64,000 nucleotides of DNA from Lithospermum erythrorhizon (Eukaryota > Streptophyta > Magnoliopsida > Boraginales > Boraginaceae), in the NCBI GenBank assembly GCA_019722365.1, contig JADFUC010000208.1:62001-126000 (forward strand). The letters are read 5' to 3'. This document shows, in pieces, positions 35,207 to 52,932 of the stretch. How positions within the stretch are numbered: the stretch's first letter is position 1; every line of letters begins with the position of its first letter. A program made the translations under genes and the position numbers. The notes below the pieces were generated by a model. That model was not told where the DNA came from. It saw nothing but the letters and a program-made list of their open reading frames with translations, and did not search any database.

Positions 35207-36702
35207 TCAATTAACGGAGTTTGAGATCTTCCTTATAGAGTCTATATAGGATTCTGAAACAGATGACCTTAGCTTAATAGTGAAAGCATTAGCACAATCA
35301 CCAGAAGCAGTACCATCTGATACTGAAGCAATAAGAACAAAATTCTCCTCATTCCCAACATCTATTACGTACAGCTCAGCAAAAAACTCCCTAAGCTCAT
35401 TTATTAACTTTTCATACAATGATTTTGTAGGAGGAATCACATTGATAATAAGAGCACCAAAGTCACTAAGAATGGTTTTAGCAGCCAAAAGAACAGATTT
35501 CCTAATGAATTCCAAAGGTGGTGCACATGTTCCCAACTTAGCATCACTAGAATCCATATCAACCATAATAACATCAAATTTCGAAGCTAATCTATTATAA
35601 CACCATCCATTTTCTTTGCAATATCCACTAGAAACCTCACCATTCCACTTAGAATCCCTATAAGCAAGTTTCTTGATCGTTTCAATGGCATCTCCAACAC
35701 ACAAATGAATCGACTCACTACTTTCCAACCCAAAATACTTCCTTCCAACTTGCAACACAGTCTCATCTTCCTCCACACCAAATACTTCGAATCCCATCTG
35801 GCTATTCAAAAATCGAACCAATGCCCCTCCACCTACCCCCAAACACAAAGCTTTCGGCCTCAACCCGTCCCTAATTCGTCCATCCAACCATCCTCCAATC
35901 ACCATCATTCCTGCCACCATTGGCTCCAAGTATGGCTGCACCAACACTCTATCATCCACAAGAAACCGCTCCCCTCCCCCCTTTAATTCCAATTTCTCTT
36001 CATTCAATTTATCGTCATTATTTCGACAAATCCTCATTTGACTCTGTACTAAATTCGGCATCCTCTTAAACCTCAATCTCCTCCTAAAACCCTTCTCACC
36101 ATCACCAAACCTCAAAACAACATCCTCAACCAACATTTCCCCAACAATACTCCCCTCAAAAATTTCCAAAACCTCAATTTCAACCACCTCATCCTCATAC
36201 CTCAAAAAGGGCACTTCTGAAACCTCACCACTCCTACAAAAATCCAATTTTGGAGCTAAAGAAACCACACCATCCCTATAAAAACCCAATCTTGGAGCTA
36301 AAGCAAGCATCACAGGCATCAAACTAGCTTCAACCTCAAATAAATCATCCTCAAAATAACATTTTCCCATCTTATAAGAAATTGGGTTAGTGTAATTTGT
36401 CCAATTAGACACAAGAATGAGGCGAGAGAGGTGAGGCAATGTGAGGAGAAGCTGTAAGTGGCCTGAAAAAGTGGAGAAAGTCCAGTCAGTTTCTCGGTTC
36501 AGTGGGACCAACATGGCGGCGACGCTTGTGGTGGTGGGGGTGGGGGTAAGGGGAGTAGGGGTGGGGGAGGAGTCGAGGACGGAGATGCGGAGGGAGGGGG
36601 TGTGTGGAGGAGGGGGTGTGGGGAGGGGTAGGGGTTGGGGAAGGAGAAGGAGGTGTATTGGGAGGGGGTTATGGATCGGAAGGTGTTTGGGTCTAAAGAC
36701 AT
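35207..36702 (-). CDS. METTL13-type SAM-dependent methyltransferase (apparent frameshift near the 5' end)
   Basis: The open frame from ATG 36514 to 35207 encodes 435 residues without introns. A Rossmann-type SAM motif, ALCLGVGGGALVRFL, lies at 222-236, the acidic GVEEDE at 246-251, GDAIE near 274-278, and FDVIMVDMDSSDAKLGTCAP at 313-332. This order matches the C-terminal methyltransferase domain of METTL13 (eEF1A methyltransferase) and its single-domain plant relatives; the substrate here is inference. An upstream ATG at 36702 opens MSLDPNTFRSITPSQYTSF, which looks like the usual N-terminus. That frame runs into a proline-rich dead end and stops at 36499. A second frame just upstream of 36514 reads LRISVLDSSP...SVAAM and joins the main frame. 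A one- or two-base change in the C-rich run near 36600 would link them. It may be real or a sequence error. Confidence 0.75.
36527..36665 (+). other. G-rich tract (potential G-quadruplex)
   Basis: The plus strand has many runs of four to six G, for example GGGGGTGGGGGTAAGGGG near 36536. The tract sits over the 5' coding part of the methyltransferase, so the coding strand is C-rich. It satisfies the simple G3+N1-7 rule for quadruplexes. Confidence 0.7.
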
Positions 36703-36719
36703 GGAGGCAAATACAGTTG

Positions 36720-37377
36720 AAAGTGATGAGTTTTTTCTTACAAGATTACAATTGCATACTTACTAGATGTTCATTAACATTTTGGTCATTGGATTTGATG
36801 AATGTCCAAGCTCAGCTGTATAGAGATATTTTTAGAATTGGCTTTTTAGTTTTTTTTTTTTTTTAATGAAAGATTTCTACGTGTGCCATAATTGTAGGTT
36901 ACACAATTAATTCCCGAATTCTTAACTTTTTTTTAAAGCCGTTTAATTTAAACAAGATATTCTCCTTAGTTTGATATTAATTTGAAAAAAGCTATTAATT
37001 GTTCTAGGCTCTATTGTTTACATATTTTGATATTTGAGTTATAACAAGATATTATCCTTAGTTTGATATGTTTTTTTTTTCATTTTTTTGCATGTATTTT
37101 TTTTCTGATTTTGTTTCAATTTTTTTGATATTAATTGTAGTTTTATTTTCTCTGCTTGATTAATAAATCATGGTTAAGGATTCAATGTCGGTATATAAAG
37201 GTTAGCGATGCTCTCTGAGGAAATCATTCATCGCCCACATTAAGGATGTCCATACGTCTCCTATCCGTCTATTTGTATCTTGCAATGAAACTGACATGCC
37301 GCGCTTCTGAGATAGCCTTGATATACGTTTAGATGTTCTTTATGTGATTTTTCACATAAGAGAATACAATACCATAT
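36720..37377. other. Intergenic region upstream of the methyltransferase
   Basis: AT-rich with T-runs. It presumably holds the methyltransferase promoter near 36720-36900. No gene seen. Confidence 0.4.
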
Positions 37378-37816
37378 ACTACTAAAATGTGGTATTTTAG
37401 ACAGTAAGATGGATACAACTATATGAGACATATTGGTATTACATAATTCGAAGGTGACATTGAAGAAATACAACATTATATTTAGAATGCAATTTTTATA
37501 AAAAGCGATTCAAATGCAACATAATATCATTTATATGTTATACAGGCAAATCATTAATACACTACACCATTATATTGTCACCTTTAAGATAGTGGAATAT
37601 AGACTAGATGTTGCTATACCGTTTTTGAATAAGATGATCACAATCATATCTACTAAAATGTGGTATTTCGAATCAAAATGAGATACCCATTATATGAAGC
37701 GGTGGTACTACGAGAATACAAAAGATAGCCTTTGAAAAAAACACAGAGTATATTTGGAATGCAATATTTATAAAAAGTCGTACTAATGCAACATAATACC
37801 ATTTAGATGTTATATA
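37378..37816. repeat. Pair of diverged 170-bp direct repeats
   Basis: CTACTAAAATGTGGTATTT...GAATGCAA(T)TTTATAAAAAG...ATGCAACATAATA(T/C)CATTTA(T/G)ATGTTATA occurs at about 37378-37545 and again at about 37649-37815, with strong divergence in the middle. Confidence 0.65.
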
Positions 37817-38220
37817 TGTTAGATTATTATATTAATCTAATATATATTTTATGATTCATATAATGTGAAAGTTTTAATTCTAATATTAAAAGTTTAATTT
37901 GATGGTTATTAAACATTAAAATTAGAGGATGAGTAGGTGTTAATTATAACCCTTTTTCTCCTTCATTAATCTAAATTAAGTATGCATTATGGATGACTTT
38001 TAGTATGGTAGACTTTTGGGTTTAATTGAAGTACATATATCTAACGCCATCAAAAAAGAATAAAGCAAAAGACTAAGAGGAAATGAGAGAAAAAGTAGTC
38101 TAGGTTGGTCATCTTCGCCAGCTTATTATGGATCAAGTTATGTTATTATTAAAGTTCTTATATGATTAGAGTGTAAAAATCTTAAAATAATAATATCATG
38201 CTTACAATTGGTATCAGAGC
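37817..38220 (+). mobile_element. Orphan Copia 5' LTR with initiator-Met primer site
   Basis: A TG...CA segment (TGTTAGATTATTATATTAATC to ATCATGCTTACA, 37817-38206, 390 bp) is followed after two bases by TGGTATCAGAGC (38209-38220). That is the classic complement of the 3' end of plant initiator tRNA-Met used by Copia elements. No gag-pol and no second LTR are visible in the next kilobase, so this is the 5' end of a truncated element. Confidence 0.65.
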
Positions 38221-39429
38221 ATGGTTATTATACTCTTTCATATATTTTGAAGTGATCAAATGTCATTTCCTTGTTGATTTATTGTATGATTTAATAACTG
38301 AAGGACATAAATATAAGTGTATCCTGAAATATTGTATTTGTTTGATAACATGCATAATGGTTAATGGTCCGGAAAAAAATGCAAAGTAACGGTCTTGTAT
38401 TGTAGTATTGTAATAATAGTAATAATATAAACGTTCAAGATTGCTACCAGCATAATGGTTAATGGAATAGTACTATTATTTTCCTTACGAATTTGATTGA
38501 CCAATAATAGTACATGCATGAATCTACTTTTACAGTTATTAAATGTGGTATTGATTTAGCATGAAAGAGCATATCGTAATGATTAATTTTAGTGGATTAT
38601 TTGCATAAATCGTTTTATGATCCATTAAGATTTATTTGAACATGCTGAAATGATTGATAATCGAGATTTATGTTGTTTAACATGAATGTTAAATATGTCT
38701 AATGGCTTCCGCTTGATGCTTAATAAATAAATTGACAATTTTGGAATCATGTATATTTAAGTGTTATTGTAATATATGACATATGATATATACATGTCGG
38801 AAAGTTTTTTTTTTGTGTAATATTATTGGGATCATGGACATATATTTTATACAATTTCTTTATAAGGAATATCATGGTTGAATTTTTTATAAAAAAGAAA
38901 TGTGTAAACATATTAAAATTAATTTTATAGCATATATATAATTTGAGATATAAACTTAATATCTATTATTAAAGTAGCTTGTTAGTTACCAAAATGGTCA
39001 AGCTAAAAGGTAAAATAGATATTTTATCTCATATTATATAATTGCACAAATTTTTGAACATTAATGTTTTATATCTATTTATTTAAGGAACTTATTAGTC
39101 ACCAAAGTGGCCAAGATAAATGATTAAATAGATAATTTATTTCATGTTATTTCATGATCTAACATACTCATATTATGTTTTAGAACTAATTCCAACTTCG
39201 AACGAACTTTCAGACGGACCATTAAATAGTGAATCGAATTCGAACATCAAATTTAATTTTTCAATCGCACAGTATCAAACATCATTTTTCAAGTTTCATA
39301 TAAATCAATCCGAACTCTAATATATCTACATCTCATATTATTCGACTCATTGTTCAGCTCGTTTACAAAACATAAACCTCGCTTCTGTTTATCAGCAACC
39401 CTCAAATTCAACAACTCTTTTTTGTGCTC
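38221..39429. other. AT-rich intergenic region, partly Copia leader
   Basis: The first part is probably the leader of the truncated Copia element. A diverged direct repeat is visible at about 38960-39030 and 39080-39150 (TTAGTTACCAAAATGGTCAAG versus TTAGTCACCAAAGTGGCCAAG). The last 200 bases form the CDC48C promoter and 5' UTR. Confidence 0.45.
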
Positions 39430-44779
<5,350 letters not shown>

Positions 44780-44780
<1 letters not shown>

Positions 44781-44804
44781 TATATATATATATATATATA
44801 TATC
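44780..44804. repeat. (TA)n microsatellite
   Basis: About eleven TA units begin directly after the CDC48C stop codon, so they lie at the start of the 3' UTR. Confidence 0.85.
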
Positions 44805-45435
44805 CGAGCAGTCATATGAGAAACACAGAAGCACGGAAGCAGATACTCAAAGCTGCACCAAGTGGAGGATCATAGCGGCTTGTCTTGGATGACTGAGTAA
44901 TACTCCTTCCGTTTCTTTTTAGTTGTCTTTCTGAAACACAAATTTTTGTTTTGAAAATGCATCTTTCAGCATTGAAATTGTCTTTAAAGTTTTTATTCTT
45001 TTATTTATTTTCTTATTAAATTATCAGCAATCAATTATATAGTTTTGATTAATTGTCGTTATATTTTCAATGTATTTTTTGACTATTTTTTATTTTTTTT
45101 AATTTATGTGCAAATAGGTAGAAAGACAAGTAAAAAGGAATGGAGAGATTACTTACCATTTTATACTCAAAGCAACCAACATTTATGTATTGTTGTAGTG
45201 TGCCTTGTGATGAATGATGACGAGGCGAGTGCTCTATTTTACTAATTTATTATCTACTTGACAATGTTATTCAAGCAGATTTATGCACCTTTTATCATTT
45301 CTTATGCATCTTGTATGATAGTCTTCTCCTTCCATGAATATTTTTAGATTTTAGAAGTTCAATAATGAGAAATCTTCTCCTTCCATGAATATTTTTAGAT
45401 TTTGAATATCTTTTTTAGGAGGGGGTACTTAGTAG
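44805..45435. other. CDC48C downstream region
   Basis: AT-rich. Contains a short duplication of GAAATCTTCTCCTTCCATGA (with ATATTTTTAGATTTT) around 45320-45400. No gene seen. Confidence 0.45.
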
Positions 45436-45930
45436 TGTTAGATTTAATTTATACTCTTTTTATCTTTGGATTAATTAATAAAAACGTAATATCGACGTCT
45501 CTTTATTCGGGATTGAAAATTGAGATTTGAGATCTTCCAATTTTTATATGGCTTCATCGTGTTAACTTTTTCGGTAATGAGATGTAAATAATATAGAAAG
45601 CCTTTAGTATGAATTAGGGGCACTTGATCACTTTTTATATATAGGAAGAAATATAGAGTTTCTATGATTCTTATTAGTATAATAAGTAATAGAATCGCTA
45701 CTTAGGGTTTTACGTATTAATCCATTACTAATTCTGATATAATAAAATTTCGATGAAAACTTAAATATAAATTAACCAATCACTTTTTACGGGCTAAGCT
45801 TTAAGATAGGTTTTATCTTAGCGTATTATAATGTGTTAGCCCACATAGTTCATTCTAACAATCTTTCGATTGGGCACATGTATTTTCTTATGTAATATGT
45901 ATAACCTTAGGAGTTCAAAACCTTCTTATC
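45436..45930 (-). repeat. 3' LTR of second Copia element
   Basis: Homologous to 51194-51730 by ordered shared blocks; the inner end is not resolved. Confidence 0.55.
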
Positions 45931-48900
45931 ATAACCAAATGTATCATTTAAAACAATCTCGTCCATTAATTATACTTACGTAAAAACCATTTGAAGCTTT
46001 TATGCATCTTTATAAATGGTAAAATTTCGCCAATGATAAATATATGGGCGTAATCAAATAACGCGAATAAAGTATGGATGTGTAGCATGGAAATTACGTG
46101 TAATATTGATCTTGCTTGTCTCTATTTACATGGTCTCTTGAATTTTCGAGGAAGTGAGATCATACAAAAAAATATATCGAGTGAACCATAGTGAAATTTT
46201 TTTATTTACTGCGAAGCTTGTAAAATCCGAAAATCGAAATTTATGTAACTTTATGAATGAGCGTTAACGCGAACTCAGCTAGCGCAGGCGTCGTCAAATG
46301 ACATCGCGTATAGGCGGTATTATGCTCATAGAAAGACATTAGTGGTAATCCTTAGTAGCTGGTCATGACCATAGGGGGTTACTGTTAAATATGTTGATAG
46401 ATGTTTTACTCTCTGAACCCTTTTTCTTTAACAGCTCGAAATTTAATGTCGTATTCTTTGGCTTTGGCCAGACTTTTTGGTTATTATTAGAATCTGACAA
46501 CTTGAACTATTGTCACAAAAATCTTTGGTAGTGCTTTTTAATACCATCTACTATTAAGTAATCCATTGACCAAATTCGCTGACCATAAAAGCATGATTGA
46601 ATACTTCAAAACATACTATAAACTCACGCTTCCATGGTAGAAGTTGGCATAAGTTTCTATTTGGCACTCTTCGGGATAGCTCACTCCAATGACAAATAAA
46701 CATACCACGAGGTGGATGCAGGCTGTCTTGACATCAGCATGTCCAGGAGTCGATGCCAATGATCTACATCATTTCACGTCTACTTTATATGTGAGCATGT
46801 AATGCTTTGTTCTCACGAAGATATCGCATTTACTCTTTTCTTCCAAACCGGATTGCATAAGTATGCACTTTAACATTACCAGCGATACGCGATATCGGGG
46901 CCCGCGTACAAACTGAGAACTCATAAGGCTCCCATTTCTTTGAAGCATATTGAACCCTCTTGCATTTGGTTTCTTTCAAATCATTTTTAGGACATTGATT
47001 GAGACTAAACTTATCTCCTTTTTACTTTCGGTATTCACTGACACAATCTGCGTACGAACCTTTTAAAATTTTCTCGATATAGTTCCTTTGCGATAATCTA
47101 AAATACCTCGAGAGCGATCTCGATGTATCTCGATTCCTAATACAAAGGATCTTCCCAGAATCTTTCATTTCAAATTTGTTTGATAAAGCTCTTGGTTTCT
47201 CTGATAATTGTATATCGTGCGGCAAACAATATGTCATTAACATATAAGACTGAGAGAAAATATGCTTCTCCCAGACTTATGGTATATACAATCTTGACAA
47301 CATTCACCTCAGAAACCCAAAGAGATGAATTCTTACATGAGCGAGAATACCGTTGTGAGAAGCTTGCTTGAGTCAATAGATGGATTTCTTTGGTTTGCAT
47401 GCCCTTTCTTTGAATGCTTTGATACAAAGTTTTACATTTGCGCCATATAAATTGTCTCATCAATGTTACCATTGAAAGCGTGCTTTACATCCATCGATGT
47501 AACTCGAGGTCAAAATGTGCCACAGAAGCCATTATTATCACAGAAAGAGTCTTCCGGCCCGAAACCGGAGAGAAAGTCTCTTTATCGTGATACCTTCACT
47601 TTTGAGTAAATCCTTTTGCAACCAGGCGGAAAAACTTTTATATACCGTTATATTACCACCTTGAATCCTTTTTTGGTTAGCAAATATCCACTTGACCAAT
47701 AGGCTTCGTACGCCCGGGTAATACAGCAAATTCGTACACCGTATACTTTCATGGACTTAATCTCCCTCATTCGTGACATGATCACTTTGAGTTAGGACTT
47801 TGCATGGCTTGCGAGGAAGTTGATTGGATCGTCTTCACATGGAATATATACTGCAATTGATACCATCTCGTGTTCCACGAAGAAATATAATATAATCATC
47901 GGGGAATCGCGTTTCTCACTTTCTCTGGTGGATCTCATAATGGCATTTGTTCTTGAGATGCTTGAGTTTGTTCTTACGGAATGACATGTGTAACTTGTTG
48001 ATCTTGATGGGAATGATTTTGATTTACGTCTTCTGTTGTTGGATCGTTTCGCTGAACAATTCCAACAAGCGCATGCGGTATTTGTTGTATCGACAATGGA
48101 TGGAAGAAACTAAATCCTCTTGAAAGGAAAGAAATCCACAATATCTCTCCTCGACTTCCCATCTTCAAAAGCCCCGGGCATTTCCGTCTCAAAAATTGAT
48201 CGTGGTGGGATCACTTAAAATTTATACCCTCTTATTCGTTGAGTATCAACAAGTAACTCTAACCTTTTTTTGAGTCGATTTCTTTTCATTTTGGCTTATA
48301 GGCCTTGTCTCAGCGGACGTCCCCGAATGTGTAAGTGTCTTATCTTTGGGTTCAACTGAGTCCATGAATTCATAAGGGTTTTAGTAGTTGTAGCTTTTAG
48401 TAGGAAATCGATTTAAGATATAGGCTGTAGTCTTAAGTGCATTTTTTCTCCCAGGTGATTCGAGGTAAAATGGTGTGACTAAGCATACTCCTCGCGTGTC
48501 TTTTAATGTTATTCGTCTACCATTTACCCCAGATTTCATGATGGAGATCTGGCATGGGTATTGAGAATGCGATTCCTTTGACTCCTCACAGGAATTTGGC
48601 AAATGTACGGGCGTTGTTCACGTCCGTCATATCTACCATAGTATTCTCCGCGCGTCGAGGATCTAGCCTTAATTGTTTGCTAAGTTGGTTTCCACCGACG
48701 CTTTGAGCAACGTCCGATTGAGACTTTTCATGAATGAGATAAAGATAGCCATATCGAGAAAAAATCATCTATGAGCGTTATAAAGTAATGTTGACCATTT
48801 CTAGTACAATTGTAGGAAATGAATCACGTATATATGAATAAGTTCTAAAAGGCATACGTTGATTGACTTCAAAATCTCCTTGTGTTTGTCTGTTTCCCTT

Positions 48901-51193
48901 GTCCCATTCAACCACAGGTTTGAAAATCTACAATCGAGGGGATCAAAATTCTATTTGACCATGAGCCTTTCAATTCTTTGTTTGAATGTATGCCTAGCGT
49001 TTGTGCCATAATGTAGTAGAATTCTCACATTAGTTAATTTTAAGCTTTATTACCTCTTGAAAGCTTGTATGCAATATTTAATTTATAGAAGCAATAATTG
49101 TCAAGCAAATATAGATTGTCATAATAGACAAAGAATCGAGTACCAATAATATACGAATTTAAAGATAGAGTATTGATTGTTTCTAAATGAACAAAGAATA
49201 GCCGGTTGTCGATGTAGAAATAAAGGCAATTCACGTCTAAAGGCAGTCCTAGCGAAAGTATCTTTCAAATCAAATAAGAACCGGTCTTTAGTAACAATAA
49301 GATGTTCTATTCTTCGACCTTATTGAAGTTGCCATCGCCCCACATAAATGATCTTTCCATCAACGGATGTGACAATTGAGGCAACCTGCATAAACGTACT
49401 TATATGGAAATGATAATGCTTTGAATACACCCGCTGAAGTATGGCTAGGTCTGAAGCTAAATTAACCTCGGAGACAAACCAAAACCGTATGCATACCTTT
49501 CTTTTGCCAGCGTGATATTTGGTCTGATCCTTCTTTCACGTGTCAATGACCTTACAAAAGTAACAACTAACACCTTGAGACTTTTTGTGTTGTTGTTTCT
49601 TTTGTCTTTTGAACACTGTATTTCCTTATCAATTTTCCTTTTGTTTTGCTTGCCTTTAAATGCACTGATGACCTTTGGTCTTCTCTTGCTTAGAATGCTT
49701 TCCTAAATGCTGCACGATGAGATATAAGCTCGTTAAGAGACCATTTCTCCTTTTGACAGTTGTAGCTAACCTTAAACTGACTAAATTGTGCAGGAAGAGA
49801 GATCAAAACTAAATGCACCAGCAAGTCATCGGACAGCTCTAACTTAAGTGCCTTTAGTTTTGAAGCAAGATGAGACATCTCCATGATGTACTCCCTTATG
49901 TTCCTTGTACGCTATACCTTGAAATTAAGTTCAATAAAGTTGAACTTTATTTGCATATATCGTTTTAACAAAAGCGTTGCTCGTTTGTTCGAAACTCTTT
50001 GGCGGTGGCACCGGTGCCTTGAGAGCCTAAATGGTTACGGAATTCCTCGACTTCATGATCATTAGACACATACGATTAGAGCGATCCAGCTTCTCAAAGT
50101 CCCGCTTTTAATCAGTCTTTTCGGTAAGAAGGCCCAGGTTTATCCGCTCTTACTTGAGTCAGTCCAGATACAGTGTGGACAATGCTAACATTTTCTTTCG
50201 GTCCTTAAAAGTTGGTACGTTAGTAATGGGATAGAGTTGACATTAAGCTGAGATATATGACGAGAAGTAATGGCGAAATATATAATAAAGGCTGGCATTA
50301 AAATTTATATGATGAGAATATAATAATCAAATTGATAAGTGGCGAATCCGGCGACAAGATACCTAGTACTCTATTAATTTTAGTCTTTGAATGAGGAAAA
50401 TTAACTTGTAGAAATAGTATTCTGATGCTTAGTAATCAAATATTAACAATAATATCTGTCAAATATTAATCTTTCTTTGGACCGACTTAACGTTAGCGTG
50501 GAAAAAATTTATAATTGTTATATTTATTACAGCATGTATGCTTAAAAATCGGCCAAATTAATAATCATCTGTTTAGGTTACGATTAGTAATTACATAAAT
50601 TCAAACACAAAACCGTCTTAATATGAGAATTAATTCATACACACAAAAAGAGGTTACTTTGGCAACTTATTGTTTCAATAAATTAATTCCAATATTAATA
50701 ATAATTATAAGAATTAAATATGATTATTAACCTTAATTTATAACTTCATATTTATTTTGGCTCCCACTTGTAATCGATATTAATTACGCAAGTAAAATAA
50801 ACATGAAAAAAAAAATTCACTATAATCGTAATAACCTTACAATACCAAATATATATAAATATATATAAATTGATAAAACAATCATAATTTGTATGTAATT
50901 ACATATTGAAACAAATACGGAATAATAATAATCATATAAGTATAGATCGAACACATTATGAATAAATTCAGAAGTATACTCATTTTTGCATTCTTTTCAA
51001 TTTGTAACAATGCTTCAGATAATGTATTATATATAAGATTGGTAAACAACTAAGCATACATATATATGAATATTTAGCTTGTTCCAAACAAAATCATCCA
51101 CGTTTATCAATAGAATACCGCGATAAAAGCAGACGATTCGATTAATTTAATGTCAGCCCAATCGATATGAAGGTGGCTTTCGTAATCACAAAT

Positions 51194-51730
51194 TGTTATA
51201 TTTAATTTATATACGATCACCCCGTAAATTAATTAATAAGCGTAATATCGGAAAGCGTCTGTTCCGTGAGATTGAAGAATTGTGGATTTGGATCTTGCGA
51301 TTACATGTAAGCTTCATACATGTTCTTTCGATAATGGGATATAAAATAATAGAAAATCGTATAAATTGGGAGCGCCAGTACTGCTTAACATATAGGAAAA
51401 TATAGGGTTTACATGTGATTCTTATTAGGTCGATAAATACAATAGAATGCATGCTTGGGATTTACTGCAGCATGCTTGTCACCCAATTACAATACCTAAT
51501 AAACCCAATAAACTTGAAATATAAATAAGCACATGTATTAGCTTTAAGATAGCTTTAAAGTAAACACGTGTGATGTGATGTTGTGTTTTTAAGCCTTAGC
51601 AACAATAAACTTTATTCTTAAGATCGTGTTTAACCAATGTTTGGTATAATAAATGATCGATTTTATCTTAAAATCAATTGATAATATAAAGAATCTGTAT
51701 AAAACCTTAGCTCTCCTCGCCGACATCACA
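51194..51730 (-). repeat. 5' LTR of second Copia element
   Basis: Shares ordered blocks with 45436-45930. The adjacent internal sequence carries only a poor trace of a primer site. Confidence 0.55.
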
Positions 51731-51770
51731 TAAATATCACATTATTTACATCTCAAATGCTTTTTAACGA

Positions 51771-52932
51771 AAACTGCCAAGCCCCATTACGGGTGTGCCT
51801 TTATCAAATTAGCGGCAGTGACGGTAATAGCACATAAGCTAGCGTTAAATAAACATGACAAGCCCTGACAGCAAAATTTCATTAGAAAAGTATTAATAGG
51901 TAAATCATTTCGTGGCCAATCGTAAAACTCACCTCTCCATGGTTTAGATTGCCCTTAACGTATTTCTACCCCAATCCTAATTCTGCTAATAGACCTATTT
52001 TAGTCTTAATGCTAGTCTCAATTCTAATCCTTTTATAACTAAAACCATTCGATTATCTCTAAAAACTCTTGATAAACTAAAGTATACCGCATAACTAAAA
52101 AAATATATTCACAAATAAACCCTTTATTTGTCAAAAAACTTCATTATTCTTAAAAGTGAAAGTACTTTTTTGGTTTCTTTCCTAATTCCTATAGTATAGA
52201 CATAGAGTACCCCTAAACTTCAGTAACTTAAGATGAAGCTAAGATACACAAACATAGGCTGAATGAAATTAAGAATTTGAAAGAAAACAAAAACAAATTT
52301 TAGCATACTCATAGGAATTAATATATCTTCCAAAATTTCATTAATTCGAAAATGAACATCAGAAGACCAAATTATTATAAATACATTACAATTTTCCTCA
52401 CATTTCTCGTACTTATCTTTCCGGATTTCCAGCTTCCGTAACGTTACAAGGAATTCATATAGTCGAGATTCAAAATGAGTATTATTTTCACTATAATAAA
52501 ATCGATCAAAGTAATACCTCATTCTTCGTGTTGTAGAGGCTATTCATTAGACCAGCATAAAATCACATCCAAATTCTTTCAGGTACAAAATAAAACACCC
52601 AGTCTGGATCGTCTATTACACTTTGTGCGAGAGAAATATATAAATATAAAAAAATGAGGGTAGAGAGGTTCGAACTCTATCATGCTTCAAAATTATTTAT
52701 GGAATGGAGTAAAAGTAAAAGCTCCCTCTACCCATGCAATCTTTATGCGAAGGAAAATCAAATGTGGAGTATATCATCTATTTGACGAGACCTCGTTAAA
52801 CAAATGGCACAACAGAAGCAACATTTTGCTATCCAGGAAGAGTTACCGGATGGATGAAAGTTCCTCGTAGGTTAAATTTCTGGAGACATCAACCTCATTT
52901 TCGCTATAAATAATAAAATCTGCAACCTCCTA
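51771..52932. other. Intergenic region
   Basis: AT-rich, with no gene that I can support. The last part should be the 3' UTR of the minus-strand E2 gene that ends at 52933. Confidence 0.4.

Larger units (their letters stand above)
45436..51770 (-). mobile_element. Second Copia LTR retrotransposon, heavily decayed
   Basis: Diverged direct repeats begin at 45436 (TGTTAGATTTAATTTATA) and 51194 (TGTTATATTTAATTTATA). They share ATTAATTAATAA, CGTAATATCG, GATTCTTATTAG and AGCTTTAAGATAG. Read on the minus strand, gag text is at 49884-49690 (SHLASKLKALKLELSDDLLV, EKWSLNELISHR) and integrase text at about 48602-48381 (TTAYILNRFPTKSYNY). RT is at 47730-47020 (SVLYVNDILFAAR, NKFEMKDSG, SQRNYIEKIL) and RNase H remnants at about 46770-46480. 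Every domain is broken by frame changes and stops. The outer end of the upper LTR is uncertain; no target duplication was found. Confidence 0.75.

Noticed and set aside
39424..39429. CDC48C start at a GTG six bases before the ATG
   Set aside because: Plant nuclear genes start at ATG; the ATG at 39430 gives the expected N-terminus.
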